64,000 bases of DNA from CAYTAU01 sp964442075 (GTDB lineage: Bacteria; Bacteroidota; Bacteroidia; Bacteroidales; CAYTAU01). Position 1 is the stretch's first letter. Every line of letters begins with the position of its first letter. Of the stretch, positions 25,392 to 34,860 are shown in pieces. Both the position numbers and the translations under genes were made by a program. Location of the stretch: assembly GCA_964442075.1 (NCBI GenBank), contig CAYTWH010000012.1, positions 1 to 64,000 on the forward strand, in the 5' to 3' direction. The notes beneath the pieces are model-generated. The model worked only from the letters and a program-made list of their open reading frames with translations. It was not told where the DNA came from and did not search any database.

Positions 25392-26123
25392 CTATAGATG
25401 AAACCATTTTCTATCGAAAGTAGGGCACTCGGGCAATGTTCTATTTTTGTGTTTTTTCTTTTTCTTTAGGGGGTTTTTAAAATTTCTTGTTTTATTGTAA
25501 TCAGGAGTATAATTTTCGTCAAAAGAAATTTTATTTTGGTTGTTCTCAAAAGTATCAAGAGGAATTTGTATGTCTTTTAATATTCTAGGGTTTATGTTTT
25601 TTGCAGGTATTGAAACTTCCTTAGGTTCTTTTTCCTTAATTATTTCAAATTTTATTAAAATTCCATGAAAAAAGTTTTTAGCCTTTTGGGCTGTTTCACA
25701 TTCTGTTTGCAGTACAAGGTTCCATTCAATATCTTTATTATTTAAACTTGGGTCTAATGCGAAAAGAGCATTAAGCCTTGCTGATAATAATTTATGATAA
25801 TTTGTTATCCAGTCTTCTTTCTTAAAAGGGTACTTGGTAAAAATTATATCTATTTGTGTTACTTTTCTATTCTCAACATTTCTTTCCCAATCTTGTTTAT
25901 TTATTATTGGTGATCTTGCATATCCGTTTTCAAGTATAACAGTATTGGTAAAACTCCTTGTATTAAATATATCAATTTCATTATAGTCAAATAATTTTTC
26001 TAATTGTTGACGGTTTTTAATGGGATTATTAAGTAAGTTTTCGTCAAACATTTTACTGTCTGTAACATTAGCAAAACTGCTAATGAATAAAAATAAAAAT
26101 AGTATTGTAAATGTTTGTTTCAT
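25392..26123 (-). CDS. Secreted protein of unknown function with a basic C-terminus
   Basis: 243 aa. Signal peptide MKQTFTILFLFLFISSFANV. Residues 80-160 (KVTQIDIIFTKYPFKKEDW, NYHKLLSARLNALFALDPSL and NLVLQTECETAQKAKNFFHG) resemble, from memory, the N-terminal part of a longer Bacteroidota secreted family. The tail after residue 210 is very Lys/Arg-rich and then ends abruptly at PECPTFDRKWFHL. The gene may be a truncated family member, but I see no continuation in the 300 bp beyond its stop. It is transcribed divergently from the SBBP-repeat protein; the two starts are 50 bp apart. Confidence 0.65.
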   Translation of the reverse strand: MKQTFTILFLFLFISSFANVTDSKMFDENLLNNPIKNRQQLEKLFDYNEIDIFNTRSFTNTVILENGYARSPIINKQDWERNVENRKVTQIDIIFTKYPFKKEDWITNYHKLLSARLNALFALDPSLNNKDIEWNLVLQTECETAQKAKNFFHGILIKFEIIKEKEPKEVSIPAKNINPRILKDIQIPLDTFENNQNKISFDENYTPDYNKTRNFKNPLKKKKKHKNRTLPECPTFDRKWFHL

Positions 26124-26140
26124 TTAAAAATCAAATTTAT

Positions 26141-26148
26141 TACATTTG
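26141..26148 (+). promoter_or_regulatory. TAnnTTTG promoter box for the SBBP-repeat protein
   Basis: TACATTTG fits the -7 element. TTTG at 26114-26117 may serve as -33, but with a long 23-bp spacer. The chosen ATG (26174) is 25 bp downstream, which also argues against a start at 26111. Confidence 0.5.
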
Positions 26149-26173
26149 TAAAAATATAACAAAAATAAATATT

Positions 26174-27790
26174 ATGAAAAATATTATAAAATTTATTTTT
26201 CCTATATTACTGATAATGCTTACTTCTACACTTTTTGCACAAATACCCAATTGGACATGGGCAAAAAATTTAACAGGAGTAAGTCTTGAAAAATGTCATA
26301 CAATTGAAATGGACAAATCTAATAATTTATATATTTCAGGGGCATATTATTCAAGTTCTTTAATTCTTGGGACAACAACTTTAAGTAATGCTGGTAATTA
26401 TGATGTTTTTCTTGCAAAATATGATACATCGGGAAATGTATTATGGGCAATTAGTATGGGTGGAACAGGAATGGATGAATCATGGGATGTTATTACTGAT
26501 TATGATAATAATGTATATGTAACCGGATGGTTTCAAAGTGCAAATTTTTATTTTGGAACAGATACTACCTTATATAACACAGGAACAGGAACTATGTTTT
26601 TAGCAAAATACGATTCTTTGGGGAATTTTTTATGGGCACGAAATAGCTCGGGTAGTGGAAGAGAGTGGGGAAGAGCATTGGGGGTTGACATCGCTAATAA
26701 TGTTTATTTGGGAGGTAATTTTATTAATGGAAACATTACACTTGAAAGCACAACTCTAACAAATCAAGGTTCTTACGACATGTTTATTGCTAAATATGAT
26801 TCTTCGGGTCAAGTTCTTGGAGCAATTCATCAGGGTGGTAATAATCTTGAATTGTTAAGAAATATGGTTATAAGCCCTGAATATGGGAACATATATGTAA
26901 TTGGCGATTTTGAAACATCTTCAATTACATTTGATACTACAATTTTATATAATAATAATCCCGGTACTCGCGATAATTTTGTTGTAAAATATAACTCTAA
27001 TGGTAATTTTTTATGGACAAAAAAAATTGGAGGAACAGCTACGGAATTAGGTTGTTTTATTGCCGTTGACTGGAAAGAGAATATTTATGTAACCGGACAA
27101 TTTGAAAGTACAACTTGTTTTTTTGGCACATTACAAACTAATAATGCTTCATTTTCAAAAGATGTATATTTGGCAAAATACGACTTTAATGGTAATATTC
27201 AGTGGGTTACCGGCATGAATGGGAACAATGATGATATTGTATACAGCATTACATCTGACATGAATGACGGGGTCTATATTTGCGGTTGGTTTGATAGTTC
27301 AACATTAATTGTTGGCAGTGATGTTTTATCTACTAATGGAAATTATGATATGTTTGTCTCAAAATTCGATTTTCAAGGAAATTACTATTGGACAAAGCAA
27401 AATGGAAGCAGTTTAAATGAATATGCAGAATGTTTAGTCTCTGATAATTCAGGAAATTTATATGTTACCGGACAATTTAACAGCTCAAGCCTTGATTTTG
27501 ACAATATTACATTGGCAAATTCTGGCAGTGATGATGTTTTTATTGGCAAACTTGCTGTAAATGAAACATCAATAAATAATTTATCAAAAGAAAATACATC
27601 AAATCTATTTTATCCAAACCCTGCAAAAAATTATATTTATTTTAAAGAACAACAATCTATAGAAATTTACTCTATTGACGGAAAATTTATTTTAAAAGAT
27701 TTTACAAATAAATTAGATGTGTCTTTGCTTGAGAAAGGAATTTATTTATTAAAAATTAGTGATTCTTACCGTAAGCTTATAAAAGAGTGA
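26174..27790 (+). CDS. SBBP-repeat beta-propeller protein with T9SS sorting tail
   Basis: 538 aa from the ATG at 26174, which gives a clean signal peptide (MKNIIKFIFPILLIMLTS to LFAQ). The body holds about seven repeats of the pattern DxxxNVYVTGxF...FLAKYDxxGNxxWAxxxGG, the SBBP-type propeller blade. The C-terminus has the T9SS type-A layout: YPNPAKNYIYF, IEIYSIDGKFI, LDVSLLEKGIYLLKI. It is a surface or secreted protein with an unknown ligand. A frame-extending start at 26111 lies upstream of the likely promoter and is not used. It converges with the next gene; a weak AT-rich inverted repeat (27790-27815) lies between them. Confidence 0.85.
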   Translation: MKNIIKFIFPILLIMLTSTLFAQIPNWTWAKNLTGVSLEKCHTIEMDKSNNLYISGAYYSSSLILGTTTLSNAGNYDVFLAKYDTSGNVLWAISMGGTGMDESWDVITDYDNNVYVTGWFQSANFYFGTDTTLYNTGTGTMFLAKYDSLGNFLWARNSSGSGREWGRALGVDIANNVYLGGNFINGNITLESTTLTNQGSYDMFIAKYDSSGQVLGAIHQGGNNLELLRNMVISPEYGNIYVIGDFETSSITFDTTILYNNNPGTRDNFVVKYNSNGNFLWTKKIGGTATELGCFIAVDWKENIYVTGQFESTTCFFGTLQTNNASFSKDVYLAKYDFNGNIQWVTGMNGNNDDIVYSITSDMNDGVYICGWFDSSTLIVGSDVLSTNGNYDMFVSKFDFQGNYYWTKQNGSSLNEYAECLVSDNSGNLYVTGQFNSSSLDFDNITLANSGSDDVFIGKLAVNETSINNLSKENTSNLFYPNPAKNYIYFKEQQSIEIYSIDGKFILKDFTNKLDVSLLEKGIYLLKISDSYRKLIKE

Positions 27791-27807
27791 ACAATATAAT
27801 CGTTAAA

Positions 27808-29196
27808 TTATTGTTTTACAATTTTTGAAAAATAAGTTTTTTCTTTTGTTTCTACTTTTAAAAAATAAATGCCATTTGAATTATTACTAATATCAAAGGA
27901 TATTTTATCTGTGTAATTGAAGTTTTCATAGCAAATTAATTGTCCTGCAATATCATAAATCTTAATTGATTTTATTTCTTTATCTGATAAATATATTTTT
28001 CCTGTTGTGGGATTTGGATACAGTAAAAACTTATTGCTTAAATTATTTTCCTTAATACCTCCTACTTCCCATCCTTTATAATAAAATAATGTAGGTAATC
28101 CAAATCTGCAATTTCTTCCTGTATAATCAGTATCAAGAAAAACCCCATTTGCAGTTAATTCGGGAATTGTTGCTTCAGGATTAGAAATAACACATAAACA
28201 ATTATGATATCTTACCGATACATATATATTTTCGTCGGGACCTAATTGCATTGCTCTAATACAAGAATTTGCAGGATTAAATATTGTCATGTCATCAATA
28301 AGAACATTATCAATAATACCAGTAGAAATTTCATATCTTTTAATTTCATTCTCTCCTCCTATAAATAAATATTGTCCGGTTTTTGAGAACTCAATACCAT
28401 ACAGCAACAAACTGGAACAATCAATAGAAACTTCATTTGAAACAATACCTGTGGCATTATCATAATCGTAAACATCAATACTTAAATTGTTTCTATTTAC
28501 AAGAGCAATTTTATCTTTATTAGGCGAAGCTTTCATATACCCCACAGCATTAATATTTCCTGAACCACCCGAATGGATATTTCCAACAGAACTAATTATT
28601 GGTGTTGTAGACACTCCCGAAGAAGTTACAGCATATGCATAAAAGTTATTATTATTCCATCCATGAGTAATAACTCCATAATTCTGTTGGTTTGGGCTTA
28701 ATACAGCAGTAATTTTTTCAGCCACAGGAGTAATTAATTGAATATTTTTTTCATTAATAACAATATCTCCTAATGGATTTGAAACACTGCCATTTCCTGG
28801 CAATAGCATATTCACCAAGGTATAACACAGACCATTACTGCCTCCAAGTTCATCAACGGTAAAAATATAATATAAATTTGTATCAGATAAATTAGGGACA
28901 ATAAGAGCTGAAGAAGTTGATGACCAATGGCCAAATAATCCTGTCCCATTTGGCATAGTATTATGATTTTTATCCCAAACAGTACTTCCATCTGTATAAA
29001 ATAAAAAATCTCCCTGTTGGTTGCAAATAGTTGCAACTCCTTCTTGTGTGTCAAGTTGCCCGTCTGTTAATGCAACAGGAGTACCGGAGTTAAAATCTAC
29101 GCCGGCTCTATCGCCAAAATACCAAATATTAGCATTGTTTTGCGAATAAAGAATTGATGTATAAATTACAAATAGTATAAGAAAAAAATACTTCAT
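27808..29196 (-). CDS. Secreted WD40-like propeller protein with T9SS sorting tail
   Basis: 462 aa. Signal peptide ends near ILYSQ. The mature start NANIWYFGDRAGVDFNSG is typical of a Bacteroidota group of extracellular propeller-like proteins often found near gliding or PKD-domain proteins. Repeated strands such as FLFYTDGSTVWDKNHN and IALVNRNNLSIDVYDYDN fit WD40-like blades. The tail has the type-A sorting signature: LLYPNPTTGKIYLS, IKIYDIAGQLI, ISNNSNGIYFLKV. It is exported through T9SS and probably cell-surface bound. No catalytic motif is seen. Confidence 0.8.
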   Translation of the reverse strand: MKYFFLILFVIYTSILYSQNNANIWYFGDRAGVDFNSGTPVALTDGQLDTQEGVATICNQQGDFLFYTDGSTVWDKNHNTMPNGTGLFGHWSSTSSALIVPNLSDTNLYYIFTVDELGGSNGLCYTLVNMLLPGNGSVSNPLGDIVINEKNIQLITPVAEKITAVLSPNQQNYGVITHGWNNNNFYAYAVTSSGVSTTPIISSVGNIHSGGSGNINAVGYMKASPNKDKIALVNRNNLSIDVYDYDNATGIVSNEVSIDCSSLLLYGIEFSKTGQYLFIGGENEIKRYEISTGIIDNVLIDDMTIFNPANSCIRAMQLGPDENIYVSVRYHNCLCVISNPEATIPELTANGVFLDTDYTGRNCRFGLPTLFYYKGWEVGGIKENNLSNKFLLYPNPTTGKIYLSDKEIKSIKIYDIAGQLICYENFNYTDKISFDISNNSNGIYFLKVETKEKTYFSKIVKQ

Positions 29197-29250
29197 AAAT
29201 CAATAAATTATTAATCAAATATAGTAAATATTTAAAAATAAAACAAAAAA

Positions 29251-29871
29251 TTATCTTTCCTTTATTTTAACGGCAGGGATTCCTCCAACTATTTCATAAG
29301 AATTAACATCATTTTTAACTACTGCATTACTACCAACAATACATCCTTTATTTAAAGTACAGCCTGGTAAAATTACAACATTGGCTCCCAGCCATACATC
29401 TTTTCCAAGAGTTATTGGTGCATGTTTGTAGCCTTGTTCTTGAATATTATTTTTATTTTCAAACTTATGCATACTGGTTTGTAAAACAACAAAACCCGAA
29501 ATTAAAGTTTTTTCACCAATAGTAACTGAGTCCCCTCCATTTACTACGGTATTTGCCCCTATTCTGGTCCCATCTTTTATTTCTATAATTGAATTATTTG
29601 TTGCAAGTAATCTAACACTTCTGTCTATTCTAATATTTGAGTTTATAATAATTTTAGAATTTTGGTGAGATCTAATTTCTACATTTCTCCTAAAAATAAC
29701 ATTGTCACCCATAATAAGTTTTCCACTTTGAGTAATAAGTAGTTCAGGAAATGTATCACACCTAAAGTTTTTTCCAACTTTTACTTTTTTCCCAGAATAT
29801 AAAAGCTTAAAAAACCAACCATTAAATTTTGGTCTAAATGTCCATTTGTACCAAATTAGAAAATTTGCCAT
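29251..29871 (-). CDS. Left-handed beta-helix (hexapeptide) acyltransferase
   Basis: 206 aa. The C-terminal two thirds are hexapeptide repeats (I-I-D-GTRIGANTVVNGG, TIGEKTLISGF, ITLGKDVWLGANVVILPGCT then LNKGCIVGSNAVV), the fold of sugar O- or N-acetyltransferases. The His after the loop (TSMHKFENKNN) is where a catalytic His is expected. It is the last gene of the nonulosonic-sugar cluster, 2 bp after the NeuB-like gene, so an acetyl group added to that sugar or its glycan is the best guess. Confidence 0.85.
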   Translation of the reverse strand: MANFLIWYKWTFRPKFNGWFFKLLYSGKKVKVGKNFRCDTFPELLITQSGKLIMGDNVIFRRNVEIRSHQNSKIIINSNIRIDRSVRLLATNNSIIEIKDGTRIGANTVVNGGDSVTIGEKTLISGFVVLQTSMHKFENKNNIQEQGYKHAPITLGKDVWLGANVVILPGCTLNKGCIVGSNAVVKNDVNSYEIVGGIPAVKIKER

Positions 29872-29873
29872 TA

Positions 29874-30887
29874 TTAAGTTAAATGTTTTAATTCAATTAT
29901 TTCACCTAAAACAATATTGCTTTTTGTTTTTTTCCCAATAACTTTATCTTCTTCTCCAACTAAGAAACCACATGCAGGTCTTACCCAAATTATATCATCA
30001 ATTGTTATAGTGTGTCCTTTAGGAATATCTGTTTTTGCTGCAATAGAGCGTCTTAAAGCGCTACTGATTTTTTGTTCATCAGAGGTAATTTTTAAAAGCT
30101 TTTCACCTAAAAGCTCCTGTGTATATTTTACCCTTTCAACAATTTCTTTTAATTCTTGAGGATCAGCAGATATTTGATGGTCTCTAAACTCAGAATGATT
30201 TTTATTTATTGTGAAATGTTTTTCAATTATTCTAGCTCCTAAAACAACAGATGTAATGGCAGCATCTACACCTAAAGTGTGGTCAGAATATCCAATTGTA
30301 CAATTTGGAAATTTATTTTTCAAATATTCTATTGAAAGGAGGTTGGCATCACTTCTATTTGTTGGATAATTACTAACACAGTGCAATAGAGCAAGTTTAC
30401 CTTTAATGTTGTTGTTTTTCCATATTTCATTAATAAAATTTACAGACTTATTAATTTCATTAAACCCTGCTAATCCTGTCGATAAAATAATTGGTTTTTC
30501 GGTTAAGGCAACTTTTTCAATTAATGGATAAAAAGTATTGTCTGAAGATGCTATTTTAAAAGCAGGTACAATTGAATTTAAAAATTGTACGCTATCCAAA
30601 TCAAAAGGAGTTGACATAAATATTAATCCTTCCTTTTTTGAATAATTTGCCAGTTTTTCAAACTGATTATATGATAATTGATATTTTTTAAGTTGTTGAA
30701 TTCTTTTTTGATCTTTTGACGCAATAAACAACTCCGGAACAATTGTCTGAAACTTTACTGCTTGAGCCCCGGTTTCGGCAACCAACCCAATCATTTCTTC
30801 GGCTAATGTATAACTTCCTTCATGATTATTGCCAATTTCAGCAATTATCAAAACCTCATTATTTACATCAACATTGTTAATTACCAT
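29874..30887 (-). CDS. NeuB-family nonulosonate (sialic-acid-like) synthase
   Basis: 337 aa. It condenses phosphoenolpyruvate with a 6-carbon amino sugar to give a 9-carbon nonulosonic acid. Visible signatures: IIAEIGNNHEGSYTLAEEMI (about residues 14-33), VKFQTI, FMSTPFDLDSVQFL, the IGYSDHTLGVDAA metal/PEP site and IIEKHFTI. The C-terminal SAF (antifreeze-like) domain starts near residue 275 (SALRRSIAAKTDIPKG). Whether the product is sialic, legionaminic or pseudaminic acid is not decidable here. It sits between the GNAT (5 bp) and hexapeptide transferase (2 bp) genes. Confidence 0.92.
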   Translation of the reverse strand: MVINNVDVNNEVLIIAEIGNNHEGSYTLAEEMIGLVAETGAQAVKFQTIVPELFIASKDQKRIQQLKKYQLSYNQFEKLANYSKKEGLIFMSTPFDLDSVQFLNSIVPAFKIASSDNTFYPLIEKVALTEKPIILSTGLAGFNEINKSVNFINEIWKNNNIKGKLALLHCVSNYPTNRSDANLLSIEYLKNKFPNCTIGYSDHTLGVDAAITSVVLGARIIEKHFTINKNHSEFRDHQISADPQELKEIVERVKYTQELLGEKLLKITSDEQKISSALRRSIAAKTDIPKGHTITIDDIIWVRPACGFLVGEEDKVIGKKTKSNIVLGEIIELKHLT

Positions 30888-30892
30888 TTTTA

Positions 30893-31639
30893 TTAATTAT
30901 GATAGTGAAAAACATACTTAGCTCCTTCAATATTAAATCCTAATTTTTGATATAATTTAATTGATGGAATATTACTGATTTGTGTGCCTACAATAACCGA
31001 ACTATATCCTTTTTCAAAATAATAATTCTCGGCAAATTCTATCATATTCAAAGCAATACCTTTATTTCTATAATTCTTGTCAATAGCTATCAAATCAATA
31101 ATAAACTCATTTTTCGTTTTTAATAATTGCAGAAAACCAATAATCTTATTATTAATTTTTGCTATTATCATTTTATCTCCACGTTTTCCGGAAAAATAAT
31201 TTCCTACCCACTTGCCTTTAATTTCATCTGAAATTTTATTTGAAATCTTATTATCCAAATGAAATCTTGAATATATAAAATTTTTTTTTGCAACATCTAC
31301 AGTTTCTTCTTTGTGTTTAGACTCTGCAAATAAAACCTTACAATCAATTAATTTGGCAAAAGAAGTAAAGCTAATATTCTTTTTTAGAGTAACATTGGTA
31401 TCAATAAGATTGAATCCGAGTTTTTCAACAAATTCAATATGTTCAGTCTTTGTAGTGTCAATTTTTGTAAAAACAAATACGTGTTTGGATTTTATTTCTC
31501 TTAACCAGCTAGTTACAGCCTCTTCATTGTTGTTAATATTATTGATAAATTCGTCACACATAGTTAAATTAAAAGAATTCTTTTTCAAGATTTCCCCAAT
31601 CCAATCATCTTTTTGTATATATTGTGGTAACTGTATCAT
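30893..31639 (-). CDS. WecD-like GNAT N-acetyltransferase
   Basis: 248 aa. The C-terminal GNAT domain (about residues 125-248) contains FIYSRFHLDNKISNK, WVGNYFSGKRGDKMIIAKIN, IIDLIAIDKNYRNKGIALNM (the acetyl-CoA loop) and YQKLGFNIEGAKYVFHYH. The RGD-containing segment is that of WecD-type enzymes, which acetylate a 4-amino sugar linked to a nucleotide. The N-terminal 120 residues look like a second, degenerate GNAT-like half. It overlaps the epimerase gene by 4 bp (ATGA), so the two are translationally coupled. With the aminotransferase upstream, it probably N-acetylates the new amino group. Confidence 0.85.
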   Translation of the reverse strand: MIQLPQYIQKDDWIGEILKKNSFNLTMCDEFINNINNNEEAVTSWLREIKSKHVFVFTKIDTTKTEHIEFVEKLGFNLIDTNVTLKKNISFTSFAKLIDCKVLFAESKHKEETVDVAKKNFIYSRFHLDNKISNKISDEIKGKWVGNYFSGKRGDKMIIAKINNKIIGFLQLLKTKNEFIIDLIAIDKNYRNKGIALNMIEFAENYYFEKGYSSVIVGTQISNIPSIKLYQKLGFNIEGAKYVFHYHN

Positions 31640-32652
31640 TTCATCCTTTCATAATTTTCTTTATACCATTTTATATATTCAACAAAGCCTTTTTCGAGAG
31701 GAAACTCAGGATTGTAATTAATTAATTTTCTTGCTTTTTCAACCGACAATGTTCCTCTATCAGGTGTTAAATTATCTTTAGGAATATACTTAACATTAAC
31801 ATTTGTAAAATGATTTTTAACAATTTCCGCCATTTGTGCAATAGATCTTGATTCTCCATACGTCAGATTAAACACTTGATTAATAGAGTTTTCGTTTTCT
31901 ATCACATTTTTAATTCCTCGAACTAAATCACCAATAAAAGTAAAATCTAATCTATCTGATCCATCCCCCTGAACAATAATTTCTTTTCCACTCAATACGT
32001 TCTCAATAAAAATTTGTCCAACCCTTCTACTAATACATCTTTCGCCATATAATGCTGACGGTCTTATTATAGTATAAGGCAAATTGAATACCTGATTATA
32101 AGCTATTACCAATTTTTCTCCGCCAAATTTCAACGCTCCATATATACCTAATGGATTACATTCTGTTTCTTCTGATACACTTCCACTTGGGAAATGACCA
32201 TAAATCATACTTGACGAAAAGTAAATAAAATGCTCTACTCTACCTTTTGAACAATCTAATGCATTTTCTAATGTTCTAAAACTGTGGTCAAATGTACTAA
32301 ATGGGTCTTTATTAGACCTATTGGCATGAGATACCGCAGCTAAAAGAATCACAACTTGTGGCTTTACTTCTCTAATTATTTTTGATAATTTATGATAATC
32401 TCTTGCATCTTCAACAAAAAGTGGAATATCATTTTCTTTTAACAACCGAAGCCTCTCATTAATAAAGTTTACATATAATTTCCTATTTACAATATCTTCA
32501 TTTGTAGAATTAAGATATAACAAATTATTAACTTGTAAACCATCTGTAACTGTAACATTGGCACCTTGTTTTTTTAAAAACAAAGCTAAATTGTGACCAA
32601 TAAAGCCAGCTCCGCCAATTAAAAGAATTTTTTTATCTTTTATTGATATCAT
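31636..32652 (-). CDS. NAD-dependent nucleotide-sugar epimerase/dehydratase (extended SDR)
   Basis: 338 aa. The NAD-binding motif GGAGFIGHNLALFL lies at residues 13-26. The active site has the serine in YFSSSMIYG and the YxxxK pair in YGALKFGGEK (about residue 168). The substrate-side sequence is IIRPSALYGERC. It acts on a nucleotide-linked sugar; epimerisation or 4,6-dehydration cannot be told apart here. It lies between the aminotransferase (2 bp) and GNAT (4-bp overlap) genes, as expected for a stepwise amino-sugar pathway. Confidence 0.88.
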   Translation of the reverse strand: MISIKDKKILLIGGAGFIGHNLALFLKKQGANVTVTDGLQVNNLLYLNSTNEDIVNRKLYVNFINERLRLLKENDIPLFVEDARDYHKLSKIIREVKPQVVILLAAVSHANRSNKDPFSTFDHSFRTLENALDCSKGRVEHFIYFSSSMIYGHFPSGSVSEETECNPLGIYGALKFGGEKLVIAYNQVFNLPYTIIRPSALYGERCISRRVGQIFIENVLSGKEIIVQGDGSDRLDFTFIGDLVRGIKNVIENENSINQVFNLTYGESRSIAQMAEIVKNHFTNVNVKYIPKDNLTPDRGTLSVEKARKLINYNPEFPLEKGFVEYIKWYKENYERMK

Positions 32653-32654
32653 AA

Positions 32655-33800
32655 TTATTTAACTTTAATAATTGATTCTTTAATTTTTTCACAAATATAT
32701 TCCATGTCATCTTTATTAAGATGTGGTCCTACCGGTAATGCAATTGATTGATAACTTATTTTACTTGCATTAGGAAATGAATTTTCAGAATAATTGTATT
32801 TTTCCTTATAATATGTAAAGTGTGGGACTGGTCTTGGATAGTATACACTAGTTCCTACTCCATTTTCTTTTAAATAATTTACTATTTCGAAACGCTTATC
32901 AGAAATATTATCATTTAAAATAGCAGAAAAACAATAATAACTGCTTTCAAACTCATTGTGAGTTGATTGAAAAATAGAAAGTTCATCTATTTCTTTCAAT
33001 AGTTTTTCTAAATGAAAATAGTTTTCTTGTCTCTTTTCTAAAAAATTATCGATGCGTTTTATTTGCTCAATCCCAATTGCTGCTTGAATTTCATTCATCC
33101 TGTAATTATATCCCAGCATATTAACATCATATACTCCAGGAACTTTTCTTTCACTTACGGTTCTATCAACACCAAAAGCTTTTTGTCGTACAAGTTTTTC
33201 TGCTACATCATTGTGTTTTGTAATTGTCATTCCACCTTCAGCAGTTGTAAAATGTTTAACAGGATAAAAAGAAAAACAACCTGTATCGCCAAATAACCCT
33301 ACGTGTTTTCCGTCTAATTTACTACCTATGGCTAAAGCACAATCTTCAACTACAATTAAGTCATATTTATTTGCAATTTCCATTATTCTTCTCATGTCAA
33401 CTGGCATACCTAAATAATGTACTATTGAAATTGCTTTAGTTCTTTCTGTTATATTATTTTCAATTTGCTCAATATCAATATTTCCGGTTTTTAATTCTGC
33501 ATCAACAAATATTGGTTTAGCTCCTGCAAGTTCAACAGAATGAGCAGTTGCAACATGAGTTTGTGCGGGAACTATTACCTCATCTCCTTCTTTAATGTTG
33601 TATGTAAAATACGACAAGTGAAGTGATGCTGTACAAGATGATGTTGAAATAGCATTTGGGGCATTTGTAAAATTTGCAAAATCTAATTCAAATTGTTTTG
33701 CTTTAGGTCCATGAACTAATATATCTCCCGATAATACATCTATAACTGCATCTTTTTCTTCTTGACCAATAATTGGTTTTCCAAATTTTATGTTTCTCAT
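32655..33800 (-). CDS. DegT/DnrJ/EryC1-family sugar aminotransferase
   Basis: 381 aa PLP enzyme. It moves an amino group from Glu to a keto nucleotide-sugar. Typical positions: FGKPIIGQEEKDAVIDVL at the start, TSSCTASLHLSY around the phosphate site, VVEDCALAIGSK, and the PLP lysine in FSFYPVKHFTTAEGGM (about residue 185). YNYRMNEIQAAIG follows. It precedes the epimerase gene by 2 bp and follows the Gfo/Idh gene by 10 bp. It probably supplies the amino group that the GNAT protein then acetylates. Confidence 0.93.
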   Translation of the reverse strand: MRNIKFGKPIIGQEEKDAVIDVLSGDILVHGPKAKQFELDFANFTNAPNAISTSSCTASLHLSYFTYNIKEGDEVIVPAQTHVATAHSVELAGAKPIFVDAELKTGNIDIEQIENNITERTKAISIVHYLGMPVDMRRIMEIANKYDLIVVEDCALAIGSKLDGKHVGLFGDTGCFSFYPVKHFTTAEGGMTITKHNDVAEKLVRQKAFGVDRTVSERKVPGVYDVNMLGYNYRMNEIQAAIGIEQIKRIDNFLEKRQENYFHLEKLLKEIDELSIFQSTHNEFESSYYCFSAILNDNISDKRFEIVNYLKENGVGTSVYYPRPVPHFTYYKEKYNYSENSFPNASKISYQSIALPVGPHLNKDDMEYICEKIKESIIKVK

Positions 33801-33810
33801 TATTAATATT

Positions 33811-34860
33811 TTAATATAAATAATTAACTTTTTCTACTTTTCCTGTTTGAGACGCTTTTTCAATTGCAAAACATACAGATAAAGCATTAAATATATCTTT
33901 TTTAGTTATTTCTTGCTCTTTATCTGAAATAATTGCATCAATAAAATTATATATGTGTTTTCCTTTAGGTGTATTTTTATATTGTGTTTCAATTTTTTCA
34001 AAATCTACATATTGATTTCCATGTGTATCATCTAATATTTTATTTCTGTTATAATCTTTTGGATCTCGAGATTGATAAAATTCAGCATATTCTTTTCTAT
34101 TAATGAAAGTAGATTTTGTACCGTAAACTTCAAATTGATGAAAATGCGGGAATACACAACCAAAATTAGCAGAAAGTGAGCCTACAATTTTATTCTCAAA
34201 TTTTAAATTCGAGATAACCATATCGTTGAATTTAAAAGAAGTATCATTTGTTTGAATTTTATTGCCAAAAGCAGATACTTCAACAATTCTCTGTTGAGTT
34301 AACCACATCATTAAGTCAATTAGATGGATTCCGCCTCCATAAATTATTGAATAAAAATCTATTTTTCCTCTCCAACCTTCAGTAATCTTATTTATTCTGC
34401 CATAATTATATCCTCCCATCAGGTATGATATTTCGCCCAATTGATTATTTTCAATTCGTTTTTTTAAATCAATAAAACGTTCCGATTTTCTTAATATTAA
34501 ATTTGAAGATATTTGAATTTTTGGATTTAATTGAAGCAATTTGATAATATCTATGGCTTCTTTTTCAAATAAACAAATTGGCTTTTCAATAAATAAGTGT
34601 TTATTACTATGTATTCCTCTAATTATTTGTTCGTAATGATAATTATCCCAACTAGCAATAGAAACAACATCTATTTCAGGGTTATTTAAAATATCATTAG
34701 AATCTCTATAAATTTCATATTGAGGATATTTTTTTTTTGCCTTTGTATATACTTCTTCATTAAAATCGCATAAAGCAATAACTTTACATTGAGGGTGTGA
34801 TAAATAACCCTCAATATGTGCTTCGCCAACACCAAGTCCAATTATTCCAACTTTAAGCAT
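33811..34860 (-). CDS. Gfo/Idh/MocA-family NAD(P)-dependent oxidoreductase
   Basis: 349 aa from the ATG at 34860 (MLKVGIIGLGVGEAHIEGYL). A longer frame to 34899 would add a tail inside the preceding gene without family support. The N-terminal Rossmann domain has GLGVGEAH and ALCDFNEEV. EKPIC is the family's conserved EKP motif (about residue 85). GGGIHLIDLMMWL supplies the usual catalytic Asp/His pair. It oxidises or reduces a sugar ring hydroxyl. It overlaps the cytidylyltransferase gene by 8 bp, so the two are coupled. Confidence 0.9.
   Translation of the reverse strand: MLKVGIIGLGVGEAHIEGYLSHPQCKVIALCDFNEEVYTKAKKKYPQYEIYRDSNDILNNPEIDVVSIASWDNYHYEQIIRGIHSNKHLFIEKPICLFEKEAIDIIKLLQLNPKIQISSNLILRKSERFIDLKKRIENNQLGEISYLMGGYNYGRINKITEGWRGKIDFYSIIYGGGIHLIDLMMWLTQQRIVEVSAFGNKIQTNDTSFKFNDMVISNLKFENKIVGSLSANFGCVFPHFHQFEVYGTKSTFINRKEYAEFYQSRDPKDYNRNKILDDTHGNQYVDFEKIETQYKNTPKGKHIYNFIDAIISDKEQEITKKDIFNALSVCFAIEKASQTGKVEKVNYLY

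Noticed and set aside
26111..26173. Longer start of the SBBP-repeat protein
   Set aside because: It lies upstream of the likely promoter and would hide the clean signal peptide that starts at 26174.
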